A stretch of DNA of 64,000 bases, taken from Theristus sp. LFF4_11. Lineage: Eukaryota > Nematoda > Chromadorea > Monhysterida > Xyalidae. Position 1 is the first letter of the stretch. Every line of letters begins with the position of its first letter. A program made the translations under genes and the position numbers. Positions 45,081 to 61,000 of this stretch are shown here, piece after piece. The stretch covers positions 1 to 64,000 of the forward strand of contig JASANC010003937.1 of assembly GCA_030248135.1 (NCBI GenBank). Reading direction: 5' to 3'. Below the pieces are notes generated by a model. That model saw only the letters and a list, made by a program, of their open reading frames with translations, was not told where the DNA came from and ran no database searches.

Positions 45081-46955
45081 ATGTCACTGAAGAAATATTT
45101 TCACACATCGAAAAAAGAACACAGCGACAACAGCGACATTGTCTCGGAATCAGGTGAAAATTTTTTTCTGAGATACTTTTTGGGTGTTCGAAAATACATG
45201 GATTTTTTAAATCGCACCAAATGTTCAAAAACTTGATAAACAAATAAAGGCCCGTAATGCTGTGGCATGGCGCAACCAATCAAACAACATATAATCAGTT
45301 GGTGGACAAGACCAGTTCTGATAATCGCCCGTTTTGCGTTTTCAACCTGCTAATTTGTTATTTTCGAATTCGGATGTTGCAAAAAAATGCTCGCATGCGC
45401 GTGTAGTTGCATTTTGGTCACTGATGCATGCATATTACGCTGTTTCTATGTGGCAGAAATTTTCATGGATTTATTTTCATCGGAACTAAAAAGTTGCAAG
45501 CGATTATGCAGGTTGACCAGTAGTTGCCGGCGATTTTTCTGTGGTAGAGATCAAAAGAACGTTGTAAAGAACCGATTTAAAACTTTAAAAAATTTTAAAA
45601 ACAAAAGCGCTGAGCCAATAAGCTGCTGCCACGAAGTTGAGCATTTTGTTCAGCTTTTGCTCACCGGTGCGCATCTGATTATGCGGCAAATCAGCAATAG
45701 GCAGCTCAAATAAAGTTACTTAAACGCTTTTTTGTTCGAATTTTTTTTCAGTCAATTTGGAAGAGATGTGGCAGTTCCAAGAATGAATGTACAAATCAGG
45801 TGTAGTAACAACCATCAAGCTACATAACGTTTTCTCAGTGCCAACGTGTTTGCAGGCAGCCCCCCTCCACCCCCGTCCGTCACTGTGCACACACTGGCGC
45901 ACGTTGAGTCAGACGGGGTCACCGATAAAGGCGAAAAGCCGAATGCGCTGGTGAAATTCTTCAGGAGCACGTTGCAACGATCGTCGAAGCCGGACAAAAC
46001 GAACGAAAACGACGAAATGTCGAATGGGTGTGTGCTCAGTTGTGTAGTTTTTTTTGTTATTTTAGTTTCCCCCACAGGTTGTTCCTGAAATCCGAAAGTA
46101 GCAAAACTGCGGGTGGTTTAGTCTGAATATATGTATGAACGAACGGCTAAGCGATCCCGTGCGAGTCCCGCTTTTTGCCTTGGCGGCGGGCGCACCAACA
46201 ATAATGAGGTATATCTTGATGTCGGTGGTTTTCCTGTGCCAAATCCCCGAGAGGCTGTGAATCAGAAAGTTTTTTTCAGTCGACTAATATTTCTCCTTTG
46301 TAGAGTTAGAGCGTTCATTCGTTGCACATTTTACAACAACTGCAACGTTATTCGATCGAAATGGTTTTTCAAAAAAAAACTTCTCAGTTCTAAAGATCTG
46401 GACACCAATCAACATTTTGCAGCGAAGGCGCGCACCGGCATGGCGACCCCCCGGAGGACTTGTTCTCAACGAAGCGTGCAGTGTGCGGCGTTGCCTGCTG
46501 CAAAATCGTCTTCGGAATCGTCGCGCTGGCTGTGGCCGCCATTTTAACGGTGAACATTTTCAAACGTGTTCTAAATGTTACGCAGATAAAGAGACTCCTT
46601 GGTCGATAAAGCACGAGAACTTCGTCGCTCTACCTGTTGCACTTTGCAGTTTGTTGCTGCGAATTCCACGTCCGACTCGTCGAATCTGCACTTTGTCTGG
46701 ATGGCCTGGGTTGGTAAGTCAACAAAAGCTGAGGTTTTGTTTTCAATGGGTTTGCAAGTATCACGTATCGTCAAGCTGCCGGACACAGTGCACTTTGTCA
46801 CATATGGCACAGCGACTGGAGCACGTGTTTTTGCAGCCGGTCTTGTGCTGTTCGGCTTGTGGTGGATGCGCGACGGATGTAAGCCGGCAGCAAAGTTCTG
46901 GTGTGCCTCTGAAGATGACGATGTGGCGCACAAAAGCACTGCCGAGCAACACTGA
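45081..46955 (+). CDS. small two-pass membrane protein of unknown function
   Basis: Five exons join in phase: 45081-45153, 45856-46027, 46423-46549, 46650-46713 and 46837-46955, giving 184 residues. The N-terminal 100 residues are polar (MSLKKYFHTSKK, a PPPPP run, KPNALVKFFRSTLQR) and likely cytosolic. Two hydrophobic segments follow: CCKIVFGIVALAVAAILT, completed across the exon 3/4 join, and NLHFVWMAWVAGLVLFGLWW, which is only continuous after splicing exon 4 to exon 5. That supports the model. A glycosylatable NST sits in the loop. The tail is acidic. If the third donor is not used, the frame instead ends at 46609 with one membrane segment (143 residues). The 123-base intron 4 is divisible by three and stop-free, so it could be retained. 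Family not recognised. Confidence 0.5.
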
Positions 46956-47673
46956 CAGTTTTGGGAAAAAGAACGCCGCTTTTGAATTTCACACTTTCGA
47001 CATGTGGAAAGTTTCATTTTGCGTTGTACAGTTCTGCAATGATCCCCTGGTTTTTCTTCGGTTTTCACTTTCATGCAAAGTATAATCTTTTATTTTGGTA
47101 CCGGGACACAATGCGCGCATAGATGGGTAAGCAGTTGCATGCATGACGCGGGAATTCAAAATTGATGCAGTTATCCGAGTCTCCTAAACGAGGCCGGGTC
47201 ACTTAAGACTATTTTGAATTTACAAAAAAAATTGAAATTGGTTTCCTTTCCTCTGCTACAACCGCATTGAGTCGCAGGTCTTAAAGAAAAGATAGTACTA
47301 AGTGTTACTCACTTTTGCACATTATATTATTTCAGTGTCCGTGCCTGCACCACTGTTTATAATGTTCTTGATTTTGTTTATAAAGACGTCGGTCATTTAT
47401 AAAGAACCTACAAACAGTTTTCTTACCAAGCCCATTTTTGATCAAGCGAAGCGAAATACTGAGATGATTAGAACAACGAGTTGATCAAGCACAATAATAT
47501 CCACGAAAAAACTACAGTGATTACTTGGTGCAGTGCAGCCAATCATAACGCTGGACTTCGGTTGGTTTAAGTTAGACAGAATAAAAAAGTGAATCGCGCA
47601 ACAAATCACCGGCATAAATCGCAATGATAAAATTGACACGCAAAGTCAAGTTTTCAACGAAAGCACCACGTTT
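46956..47673. other. convergent intergenic region with a MITE D copy
   Basis: Between the two-pass membrane protein and the dehydrogenase. 47087-47297 is the most complete MITE D copy in the window; the rest shows nothing. Confidence 0.5.
47087..47297 (+). mobile_element. MITE family D, copy 3 (uninterrupted)
   Basis: About 210 bp, starting ATCTTTTATTTTGGTACCG and ending TCGCAGGTCTTAAAGAAAAG. It serves as the empty-site reference for the MITE A insertion at 34916. Confidence 0.8.
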
Positions 47674-51350
<3,677 letters not shown>

Positions 51351-51586
51351 TGTTGTTGCGTTGTGTGTTTACATCTTTCAGCTCCGAAAAAGGAAGACGG
51401 TTAAATATGGTTTAAAAATATTCTATGCACTGATAAGAACAGACGCCGCAGCGTTACTTGACGAAAAAAGCATCCTAAACTGTAGTCTAAAGGAGCAAAA
51501 ACTGGACAGAAAGAAACAAAACTGATGCAGAGTATTGCTCATAAACGACAGCGCTTACATTCCTTTCAATTATTTTTGGCGACTAT

Positions 51587-54500
51587 TTAAGATCGGCTTT
51601 TTCAGAATACCGACCCCCCTGAGGCACAGTTTTTGAAAAGTTCTCAAATTTTGACGAATTTAACACCAATCGAACCGGCTCGATGCGCTGAGTTTGAAAA
51701 TCATATTTGTTTTTTAATTTTACCTTTTTTATAGTCAAAAACTAAGAAAAACCGTTTTTTTGAGCGACCTTCAGAAACATAGCTCTAACTCGCTTCTGCT
51801 TTAAGCTATTTACAAAATTCAAAAACCAATCGATTTCGCTTGTGCTCATGCACATTTTTTATTATTACATTATTATACAAAAAATGTTGTTTAATGTTCT
51901 AAATTTAAGAAAAACTAAAAGAGTTTGTGGTTTTTGCTATTTTTAGGCATTTTTAAAGCGAGAACGGAGTAGGGTTGCTAAGTAATTCTGAAAGCCCTTG
52001 AAAAATGCTACAAGTATGTTAAAAATAAAAAAAATCGATTGCCCATTAAGAAGTAACGAAGCATTACAATATCGGTCGCCCGCATGCATACAGGGTATTT
52101 CCTGGTATGTGAACAAATTGTAGAGCAACGGAGACAAAAATCAAAATACGGGTATTAGGGCAACTTTTTGCGCTGAATCCAAAAAAATAAGTACCGTTGC
52201 GAAATTTTGCTACAGTAACCCAATATTCGCGATTTTTGGCTTTTTTTGGCCTTTTTTGGATTGTTTCTGGTCCGTGTGGTGTTATATCTGAACTAATCAG
52301 GCCAAGTTTGGTATCAATCAGCTCCCTTTAATATTGCAAATAATTTCCATTTGGATAGCGCAACTGTATTGTAATTACCGTAACCCGCAGTGCAAGGTTT
52401 TTACCATTTTTTTTACCATTTTTAGACCTGAAAGTGACATTTTTGATCCATGTAGTGTTCTAGTTGTTCGAATTAAATCAATTTTGTATCGGTCAATTAC
52501 TCTTGGTCAGGCAAACAGCTTTCATTCAGATACCGTAACCATAGCTTGACTTTCGTACCCCTTGAAGCACGGCATTCTACCAAGTTTTCACCATTTTCAA
52601 GCATAAATTGGCTTTATGGTCTATGCAGTGTTATACTTGAACGAATCTAGTCAAATTTAGCATCAATCGACTCCCCTTGACAAGACGAACAATTTTTATT
52701 CAAATACCGTAATTATTGCTTGACTACCGTATTTTTTAAAGCACGGTATTTTACTAATTTTGTAACTCTTTCAAGCCTGAAATTGGCTGTTTTGATCCAT
52801 GTAGTGTTACACTTGAACAAGTCCAGTCAAATTAGCGATCAATACACTTCCCTTGATCAGGCAAACAACTTTCACTCAGATACCGTAATCCTTGCTTGAC
52901 TACCGTTCCCAGTGTGTTCCCTCCCACCCCCCCCAAAATTTTAGGGGCCACCTCAGGTGCTGAAACCGTGACGAATGGGGGATTTCGGGTAAAAAGAAAT
53001 TTTACTTTAAAAAAAGTTCAAAACCTTACTTAGAACTTTGTCCGATGTTTCTATCTGCCCTATGGGGATGAGGAAGGAAATTCCTTTAATAATTAATTTG
53101 AAATTAAAAAAACGTCGCAAAAAATCTGAAGCCGTGTTACAAACAACAAATCAAGGTTGCTGACTTTGAATATGATGTTTATTTTTTATACGAATTACTC
53201 CGCACCCTAAAAACGGTTTCTATATGAATTAAAACAAGAATAAACTTTGAAAAATTCTATTTTTATTTTTTATCCCCATAGAGACCGTTTTTAGGTATGG
53301 AGTAATCCGTATAATAAATAAACATCATATTCGAAGTCAGCAACCTTGATTTGTGTTTGTAACCAGATTTTTTTGTGACGTGTTTACTCAGCGTGCCCAA
53401 AAACCCCTTTCGTTACGTTTCAGCACCTGAGGTGGCCCCTAACATTTTGGGGGTGGGAAGAAACACACTGGAAACGGTAGTCAAACAAGGATTACGGTAT
53501 CTGGGTGAAAGTTGTTGTCTAATCAAGGGGAGTCGATTGATGCTAAATTTGACTAGATTCGTTCAAGTATAACACTGCATGGACCACAAAGCCAATTTCA
53601 TGTTTGATGGTGAAAACTTGGTAGAATGCCGTGCTTCAAGGGGTACGAAAGTCAAGCTATGGTTACGGTATCTGAATGAAAGCTGTTTGCCTGACCAAGA
53701 GTAAATGACTGATACAAATTTGATTTAATTCGAACAACTAGAACACTACATGGATCAAAAATGTCACTTTCAGGCCTAAAAATGGTTAAAAATGGTAAAA
53801 ACCTTGCACTGCGAGTTACGGTAACCACAATACAGTTGCGCTATCTGAATGGAAATTGTTTGCATTATCAAGGGGAGCCGATTTATACCAAATTTGGCCT
53901 GATTAGTTCAAGTATAACACCACACGGACCAGAAACAATCCAAAAAAAGCCAAAAAAGGCCAAAAATCGCGAATATTGGGTTACTGTAGCAAAATTTCGC
54001 AACGGTACTTATTTTTTTGGATTCAGCGCAAAAAATTGCCCTAATATCCGTATTTTGAATTTTGTCTCCGTTGCTCTACAATTTGTTGACATACCAGGAA
54101 ATACCCTGTATGCATGCGGGCGACCGATATTGTAATGCTTCGTTACTTCTTAATGGGCAATCGATTTTTTTTATTTTTAACATACTTGTAGCATTTTTCA
54201 AGGGCTTTCAGAATTACTTAGCAACCCTACTCCGTTCTCGCTTTAAAAATGCCTAAAAATAGCAAAAACCACAAACTCTTTTAGTTTTTCTTAAATTTAA
54301 AACATTAAACAGCATTTTTTGTATAATAATGTTATAATAAAAATTGTGCACAAGCACAAGCGAAATCGATTGGTTTTTGAATTTTGTTAATAGCTTAAAG
54401 CAGAAGCGAGTTAGAGCTATGTTTCTGAAGGTCGCTCAAAAAAACGGTTTTTCTTAATTTTTAACTATAAAAAATGGTCAAATTAAAAAAACAAATATGA

Positions 54501-54624
54501 TTTTCAAACTCAGTGCATCGAGCCGGTTCGATTGGTGTTAAATTCGTTAAAATTTGAGAACTTTTCAAAAACTGTGCCTAGAGGTGTGGAGGCCGGGTCG
54601 GTCGACTCAAAAAGCGAGTCTTAA
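51587..54624. mobile_element. 3-kb near-complete palindrome flanked by TTAA
   Basis: The left arm (from TTAAGATCGGCTTTTT at 51587) and right arm (ending AAAAAGCGAGTCTTAA) are inverted copies of about 1.45-1.5 kb each; the centre lies near 53245. Landmarks pair across the centre, for example GCATGCATACAGGGTATTTC (52083) with its complement at 54095. Each arm carries a tandem of roughly 175-bp units around AGTGTTATACTTGAAC. The termini are shared with the element at 3326-6131. It has no transposase and lies between the dehydrogenase and ASF1 genes. Confidence 0.9.
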
Positions 54625-55067
54625 GGTGTAGTGAACGTTTATTAGTGGTGAAAACAAAAACACAGCTTTTTTACATCAAATTCCAAAACAAATCAAATTG
54701 CTTCAAAAAACTCAAGGTGATCAAAAAGTGACATCAGACAGCCTCGGAATTTATGAAGGCTTTCAAACCAGGGGTCAAGACCAAGACATGTGCTGAAGTA
54801 TCAGCAAACCTCGAACAAATACCAATTCGAATTTAAAAATCGAGTTAGCACCAGAAAGAAATGAAGACAATAATGCAATTGTGAATTGATTCATAAGCGT
54901 GGTGCGTGGCGATCAATCACAAAGACGCAAACTCTCAACTAAACACTGAACGATCACTGAATGAACACTGAACTTTGAGGTCACTTGATTTTAAGCAAAA
55001 TTAGAAAAACCGGCAAGGTAAAACTGAAACACCACTTCATATCAAAAACCGGAATGTCCAAAGTCGA
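54625..55067. other. 3' flank of ASF1
   Basis: No gene. A minus-strand AATAAA at 54643-54638 is a candidate polyadenylation signal about 425 bases after the ASF1 stop codon. Confidence 0.35.
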
Positions 55068-58000
55068 TCAATTGGAATTTGTCATGTCAGCCAACGGGGG
55101 ACCGGACTTTTCGGTCGCCTCTGCCTGTCTATCATCAATGTTTTTCGCGTCTGCTTTTGCGTCCGTGGCATTTTCGGCCTGTTGTACTGCTTCTGGCACC
55201 GTGGCATCCATTTTTTCGTCTTCGTCCATCGATTCAGGCTGATTGACGGCCGATGAGGAGGCGGACGGAAACGGAGGATCCTGTGAAATTTTAGAGACTC
55301 CGCAGAATCCTCACAAGCAATGTGAGCGACTTGAGTGAGTGGAATGAATCGTGGGACGCGCGGCAGCGCAGTCCCACAATATTATTTCAGAAAGCTCATT
55401 GCGAATATTTTGAAATTTCAATCGACCATAACATTCATGATAAATGACTAAACCAAGAAATGCTATTTGCTATGCTAAGGTGGCCCGATACCCTGTCCAT
55501 CCAAACCAAAAAATGAAACATCGGTTGCTTCTGTGATTTTACATAACAAAAAAACCGAAAAAAAATTCAGGTTGTTGTTGTTGTCGTTGTTGTCGACCGT
55601 TTCGGTGTCCTCAAAATATCTAAACTTGTGTTCAAATTCGAATTCCAAATTGTACGGTATCCTATGTAATCGACCATGTTGCGTCTGATAGGCTAGGTGC
55701 CGAATTGTGAAAAAACTGTTTTTACCCGTGCCGGGTATAAAAAAGTGCTCGTGAAGGGTTTCCTGCTAAAAATCGTTGTTCTAAATTCATATTCCACGGT
55801 ATTCATGTAATCGACCATGCTGCGTCTGATAGGCTATAGTTTAGGTGCCAAATAATAAAAAGCTGATATTAACCCGTGCCTGGGTTGAAAAGGGTCCCCA
55901 TAAAGGGTTTCCTCCTAAAAAACGTTGTTCTGATTACAAATGCAACGGAAACCATTGTAGTCAACTATGCTGCGTCTGATAGGCTATAGTTTAGGTGCAA
56001 AATAGCGAAAAGCTGATATTAACCCGTGCCTGGGTTGAAAAGGGTCTACGGAAGGGTTTGCTCCTAAAAATCTTTGTTCTGAGTACAAATGCAACAGAAA
56101 CCATTGCAGTCGACTATGCTGCGTCTGATAGACTATAGTTTAGGTGCCAAATAGCGAAAAGCTGATATTAACCCGTGCCTGGGTTGAAAAGGGTCTACGG
56201 AAGGGTTTGCTCCAAAAATCCTTGCTCTGCAGTCGACTATGCTGCGTCTGATAGGCTAAAACCCTATAAACTCTTTGAGATATAAAAGAAAAAGACAAGT
56301 TCGGAAAAATGCCCGAAGGTCATAAAAAAGACCAAATATTATTTCAGAATGACACAGATAGAAAAGTGTGACACAAGGATTTTTACAAGATCATCATTTT
56401 ATGAAACGTGTGTGAACTGGAAAGTTACAAACTTACCGTATTACCTCTATTAACCCCCCAAAATTAACCCCCCCCCCAAAAATAAACCCCCACCCCCTCG
56501 ACAAGTTTCCAAATAATCCCCCCAAAAATAATCCCCCATGGGGGATTGTTGGAAACCTGTTTGAAACACATACCCAGCGAATTCAGTGGCTGGTTGCAGT
56601 GAAAATGATGAAATTGTGCTACCAAAGGCCCCAAATTGATGAGTTAATGGTAATTTCATTACAAAAGGCTGTTGTAAAAGGAAATTTCTATGTAGAGTAG
56701 AAGTTTCTGCGACTTCCTTCCTGCCATGGAAGGTATTTTTGCCATTTTGCCCACCCCTAAAAATGGTTTCCAAATACCCCCCCCCCAAAATAAACCCCCA
56801 CCCCCAGAAGTCGCTGAAGAAATAAACCCCCATGGGGGTTTATTAGAGGTAATACGGTAAATAATATTTACGTCAATATAGTTTTGTCATTTCAAGGCAC
56901 TGGGTTCCGGTTGAGACCGCACTCACCGTAAAAGGGTTCAGCCCGCAAACACCATATTAAGCAAGTCATTTGATACAGTATTCACAAATAAAAAGAGTAT
57001 GTTCACAGCAGCAAATTATTTTTTGCAGCATCAAATGAAGTGAGATAAAATTCGTACAGAGATTGTGCCTTCCTTGAGAATGACAAAAAAAGATATTGGC
57101 GTAAAAAGTAAATATTATTTCAGTTTGTAACTTTCCAGTTCACACACGTTTCATAAAATGTTTGATCTTGTAAAAATCCTTGTGTCACACTTTTCTATCT
57201 ATGTCATTCTGAAATAATATTTGGTCTTTTTCATGCCCTTCGGGCATTTTTCCGAACTTGTGTGCAATAAAGTGAGCTCATTTGAACACAAAACCGTCCG
57301 TGCATTTTGTCCTTGCTGTTGAAGAGCGCAAGATACACAATGACACTACACAATGCTCTGAACTGAAAAACTGGACTGGAACTAAACAAGAACACAACAC
57401 ACAGCCAAGCAATCACGAGCTAAACGCTTTTGCTCCAAAAAACTTACCACGCGAGCGGTGGGCGACGCAGATGACGTGCCCGGTCGCTCAGCGGCGCCAG
57501 CTCCGTCCGTCGTTTGCTCGTGCTCCTGCTCATCGCTCCATTTTATCGGCAGACGAGTGACGCGAGGCTCTTCAACGATGATCTTGCGGATCAGCTGCAA
57601 CGCGAATGCACGTAAAAGTGACAGCGATTTTGAACGAAACCACCCAGCGAGTTGCTGCGAACCTCAACGTACATTAACTGAAATTTTTGGCTTGACGTCA
57701 GAAGAAAACTGAGCTCAGGCAACTGATGAAACGATGTTGTGTCGTTCGATCTGGACCTCAGCTGATTATAATGTCTGACTGCACAATAAACGACTTTCAT
57801 CAAGAGCAAACCCAAACGAAACGACCCAATACACACCAAATAGCTGATTGGCTACTACCACCACTACGTAAATGCAAGAGCGGTTTAAAGTGTTGTGGGT
57901 TTAACAGTGCGAACCGTCAATGAAAAAAAAACTGTCACTAGGGATGGAGCCGGATCCGGTCCGAAATCCGGCGCGAAAAATTGGATCCGGATCCGGTCCG

Positions 58001-61000
58001 GAATCTAGGGCAAAGTTTGCCGGATCCGGCCGGATCAGCCGAAACCCTAGCGTGAATTCACCAGTTATTTCTTCCATTTCAAAGCGGTCCAATAATCAAT
58101 GACAACCTTGTTTTCTCCTGCTTGGTTGAATTTTGTTTGACAATTCGTTTCAATGTTTTGTTGTCTTCGTTGTTGCGGTGTTGCGGTTTTTTATGTTCTG
58201 TGCAAAGTTCTGTTCATTCAGTTCAATTGAAAAAAGGGTTTTGTCTGTGGGTTATGGAGCAAGGAGGAAGTAGTGGTAACTGATATGCAGCATCGCATTG
58301 TCCACTTTAAACGTGGCTGCCAGCAAAATGTGTACGTGTCCGACGTTGTCGTTGTCGTTGACAATAGCAGGTTTCTGATATCAGCCTGTTCGTTGGTCAC
58401 ATTCAGTCAACTGTCGCCATGCCAGATGACGAGTCGATTTCAAAGGCGATGTCCGTCGTCTGCATATTGAAGCGGCGCATCGCAAAAATTTATGCGAGTG
58501 GTGAGACGCATCATTAAAACACACTTCCGTGCGCTTTTCCACGGCGACTGCTACATCACGGCCACGTACGTTGATCCGCGGTTCAAGAACACTGCAATCG
58601 TCGTCGCAAATTCGGACGCGATTCGTTGGCAACTAATTCACTCTGCAAAGACAATCTTGAAACGACCGGCGGGGACACCCACAAACGGCGACGACACATC
58701 CGAGATCGGGAAGAGCGACGATGACGAAAGTGAACGCGAGCCCGAAGCAATAAAGAAGTCGACTGGCCTTTACGGAGTCATCGAGTTTCACACTGCACGA
58801 CCGCGCTAGCCGTCAGGCGAAGCCAAGCTCGCTGACAAACTGGCACGCGAAATGAACGTGTACGAATCGAAGGCTTTCATCGAACCGGACCAAGTGCTGA
58901 ACTTTTGGCAGCTGAAATCGACGAAATACACCGATCTGTCGACAACAGCTCGCACATACCTGGCTCCGCCGCCGACAAGCGTGGCAAGCGAGCGCATGTT
59001 CTCTGAAGCCAGGCACACATGTTCGTGTGCAACCGATCACGTCTGTCAGCCGAGAACGCCGAAAAGGCAATGTTTCTGAATGGAGTGTGGCCAGCATTTG
59101 ATGCCTATGAGCTGAAATAATTCAGCGATATGAATTTTTGTCAGTTGTTGTTGTTATCATGTTTCCATTGATTGGTGTACCATGTTTTGGTGACTTTGTG
59201 TGCATCGTGCACTGTGTGTTGCTGATAAAGTGATGAAAAATGTAAATGGGTACCAAACAAATGAGTATGGCAGTCTATGTATAAAATGGCCAATCCGGTC
59301 CGGAATCCGGCAATTTCGACCGCATCCGGTCCGGCCGAATCGCCTAGATCCGGATCCGGTCAGGAGTCCGGCAAATTTGCCGGATCCATCCCTAACTCTC
59401 ACGTCACCCTCGTGGCTTGGCTGGTAGCGCGTTAGACTCTTGTCTCTGCGTTCGTGGGATCGAGTTCCTCCGCAGAGGGTGTTGTTGCTGTGGCACAGGG
59501 CAGAGACGAAGCTCGATGGGCGGCATACTAAACGGCGTTCGCTACGCTTTTCTGGGGTAGCTAGCGGCTAAAAACATCGCCTAAATGCCTAAACCACTAT
59601 TCGTTCGTTCGTTTTGAAAAACAAAACAGCAGTGCACACCCGCTCGATCTGCGGCTGATCGGGTGGATTCTCGCGGAGCTCTTCGGAGTCGTACTCGATC
59701 GAGACGAAAAAGCCGACGCGCACGAAATCGTGACCAAGGTAGGCGCACGACAGCAGCACCACCGTGACACCGACCAATTCGCCGGGCGGAATTTTCGCGG
59801 CATCAGGAGCGCCGGCCTGATTGGACAAACGGTACATCTCTCGAAACGTATCTCAAAGGTTGGCCGTGGCTATTTGAGGGGTCCATGCCAGCAACAATGG
59901 CGGACAATATATTTTTGACTTTTTTTGGTGTCGCCACTCACCAACTTGCTGTTGCTATATTTGATTCTTTTGTGGTTGGTTGGTAACATGTGGTCATGTG
60001 GATTATTTGAAACCAAAAAACCATCTCCCAACCGTGAAAGTGAATCGATGAACGCCTTCGGGAACTGGACCAACAAGAACGGAGTCCAAAAGTTGATCAT
60101 ATTCGTTGCTGTCGGCCGAGCCGACGTAGATCAACTTCCATTCTAGATCTGAAACAAACCACAGACAGAAACAGAAGTGTGTGAAAAATAGGGTCGGTCT
60201 CAAATTGGCCAGACTCAATCTGGCCCCGGTCTCAATCAGGCCAGTCTCAATCGGGCCAGACTCAATCTGGCTCGGCTCAATCGGGCTCGGCTCAATCAGG
60301 CTCGGCTTTATCTGGCTTGTTTCAATCTGGCCAGACAATTTTTTATTGCATGCGTGTGTGCACTGCACACGCTCACGGGGGAGAAGTAAAACGCATTTAA
60401 AACGCACACACACGTGGCGGTCACTGATGGTCTGTGTTTCTTAACACGTAACAAGTAAAAAACAATGGTATGACTTGCACCTTGTACAGCGGTGCGCACA
60501 TGAGTGCACAGAAAAGCGATGAAGACGGTGTGTAAATTTAGAGCATTTACAACAGAATGGTTCACAATGTCAGAGATGCCACACGTAATGTCTTTTGTTT
60601 TTGTGACTTTTTTGTGCATCTTGTATAATGTATCTTATGTTCAAAAATTTTTTCATCTATCCTTCATGCAAAAAGCACTCAAGGAACGCCAACTGTGATC
60701 TTAGACACCGCAAAGCGACCACTTCCTGTTGCCACCCACTTCCTGCTCTGTTCTCTGTGCGTGTACACTCCGAGCGTTTTTTTGCAAATATCATGTTTCT
60801 GTCCCTGTCTTCTACAGTTGGTGGTTATTCTCTTTTTGTTGCTTTCTTGTTTTTTCCATCTTTCGATAACTTCTCATTTCGTGTCTTTATGAAAAATCTG
60901 TGTTCAGATTTGAAATCATGACAAAAAATTGGTCAGGAAAGGTAAAAGAAGTGTAAAAATTGGTTCAATACAACTCGAAAAACATGCATTTTTGCAGAAA

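Noticed and set aside
46131..46547. 138-codon open frame overlapping exon 3 of the membrane protein in another frame
   Set aside because: The frame that joins in phase to the preceding exons encodes the membrane segment; this frame is its shadow.
46571..47074. 167-codon minus-strand open frame opposite the two-pass membrane protein
   Set aside because: It is the antisense of better-supported plus-strand exons and has no signal, domain or splice support.
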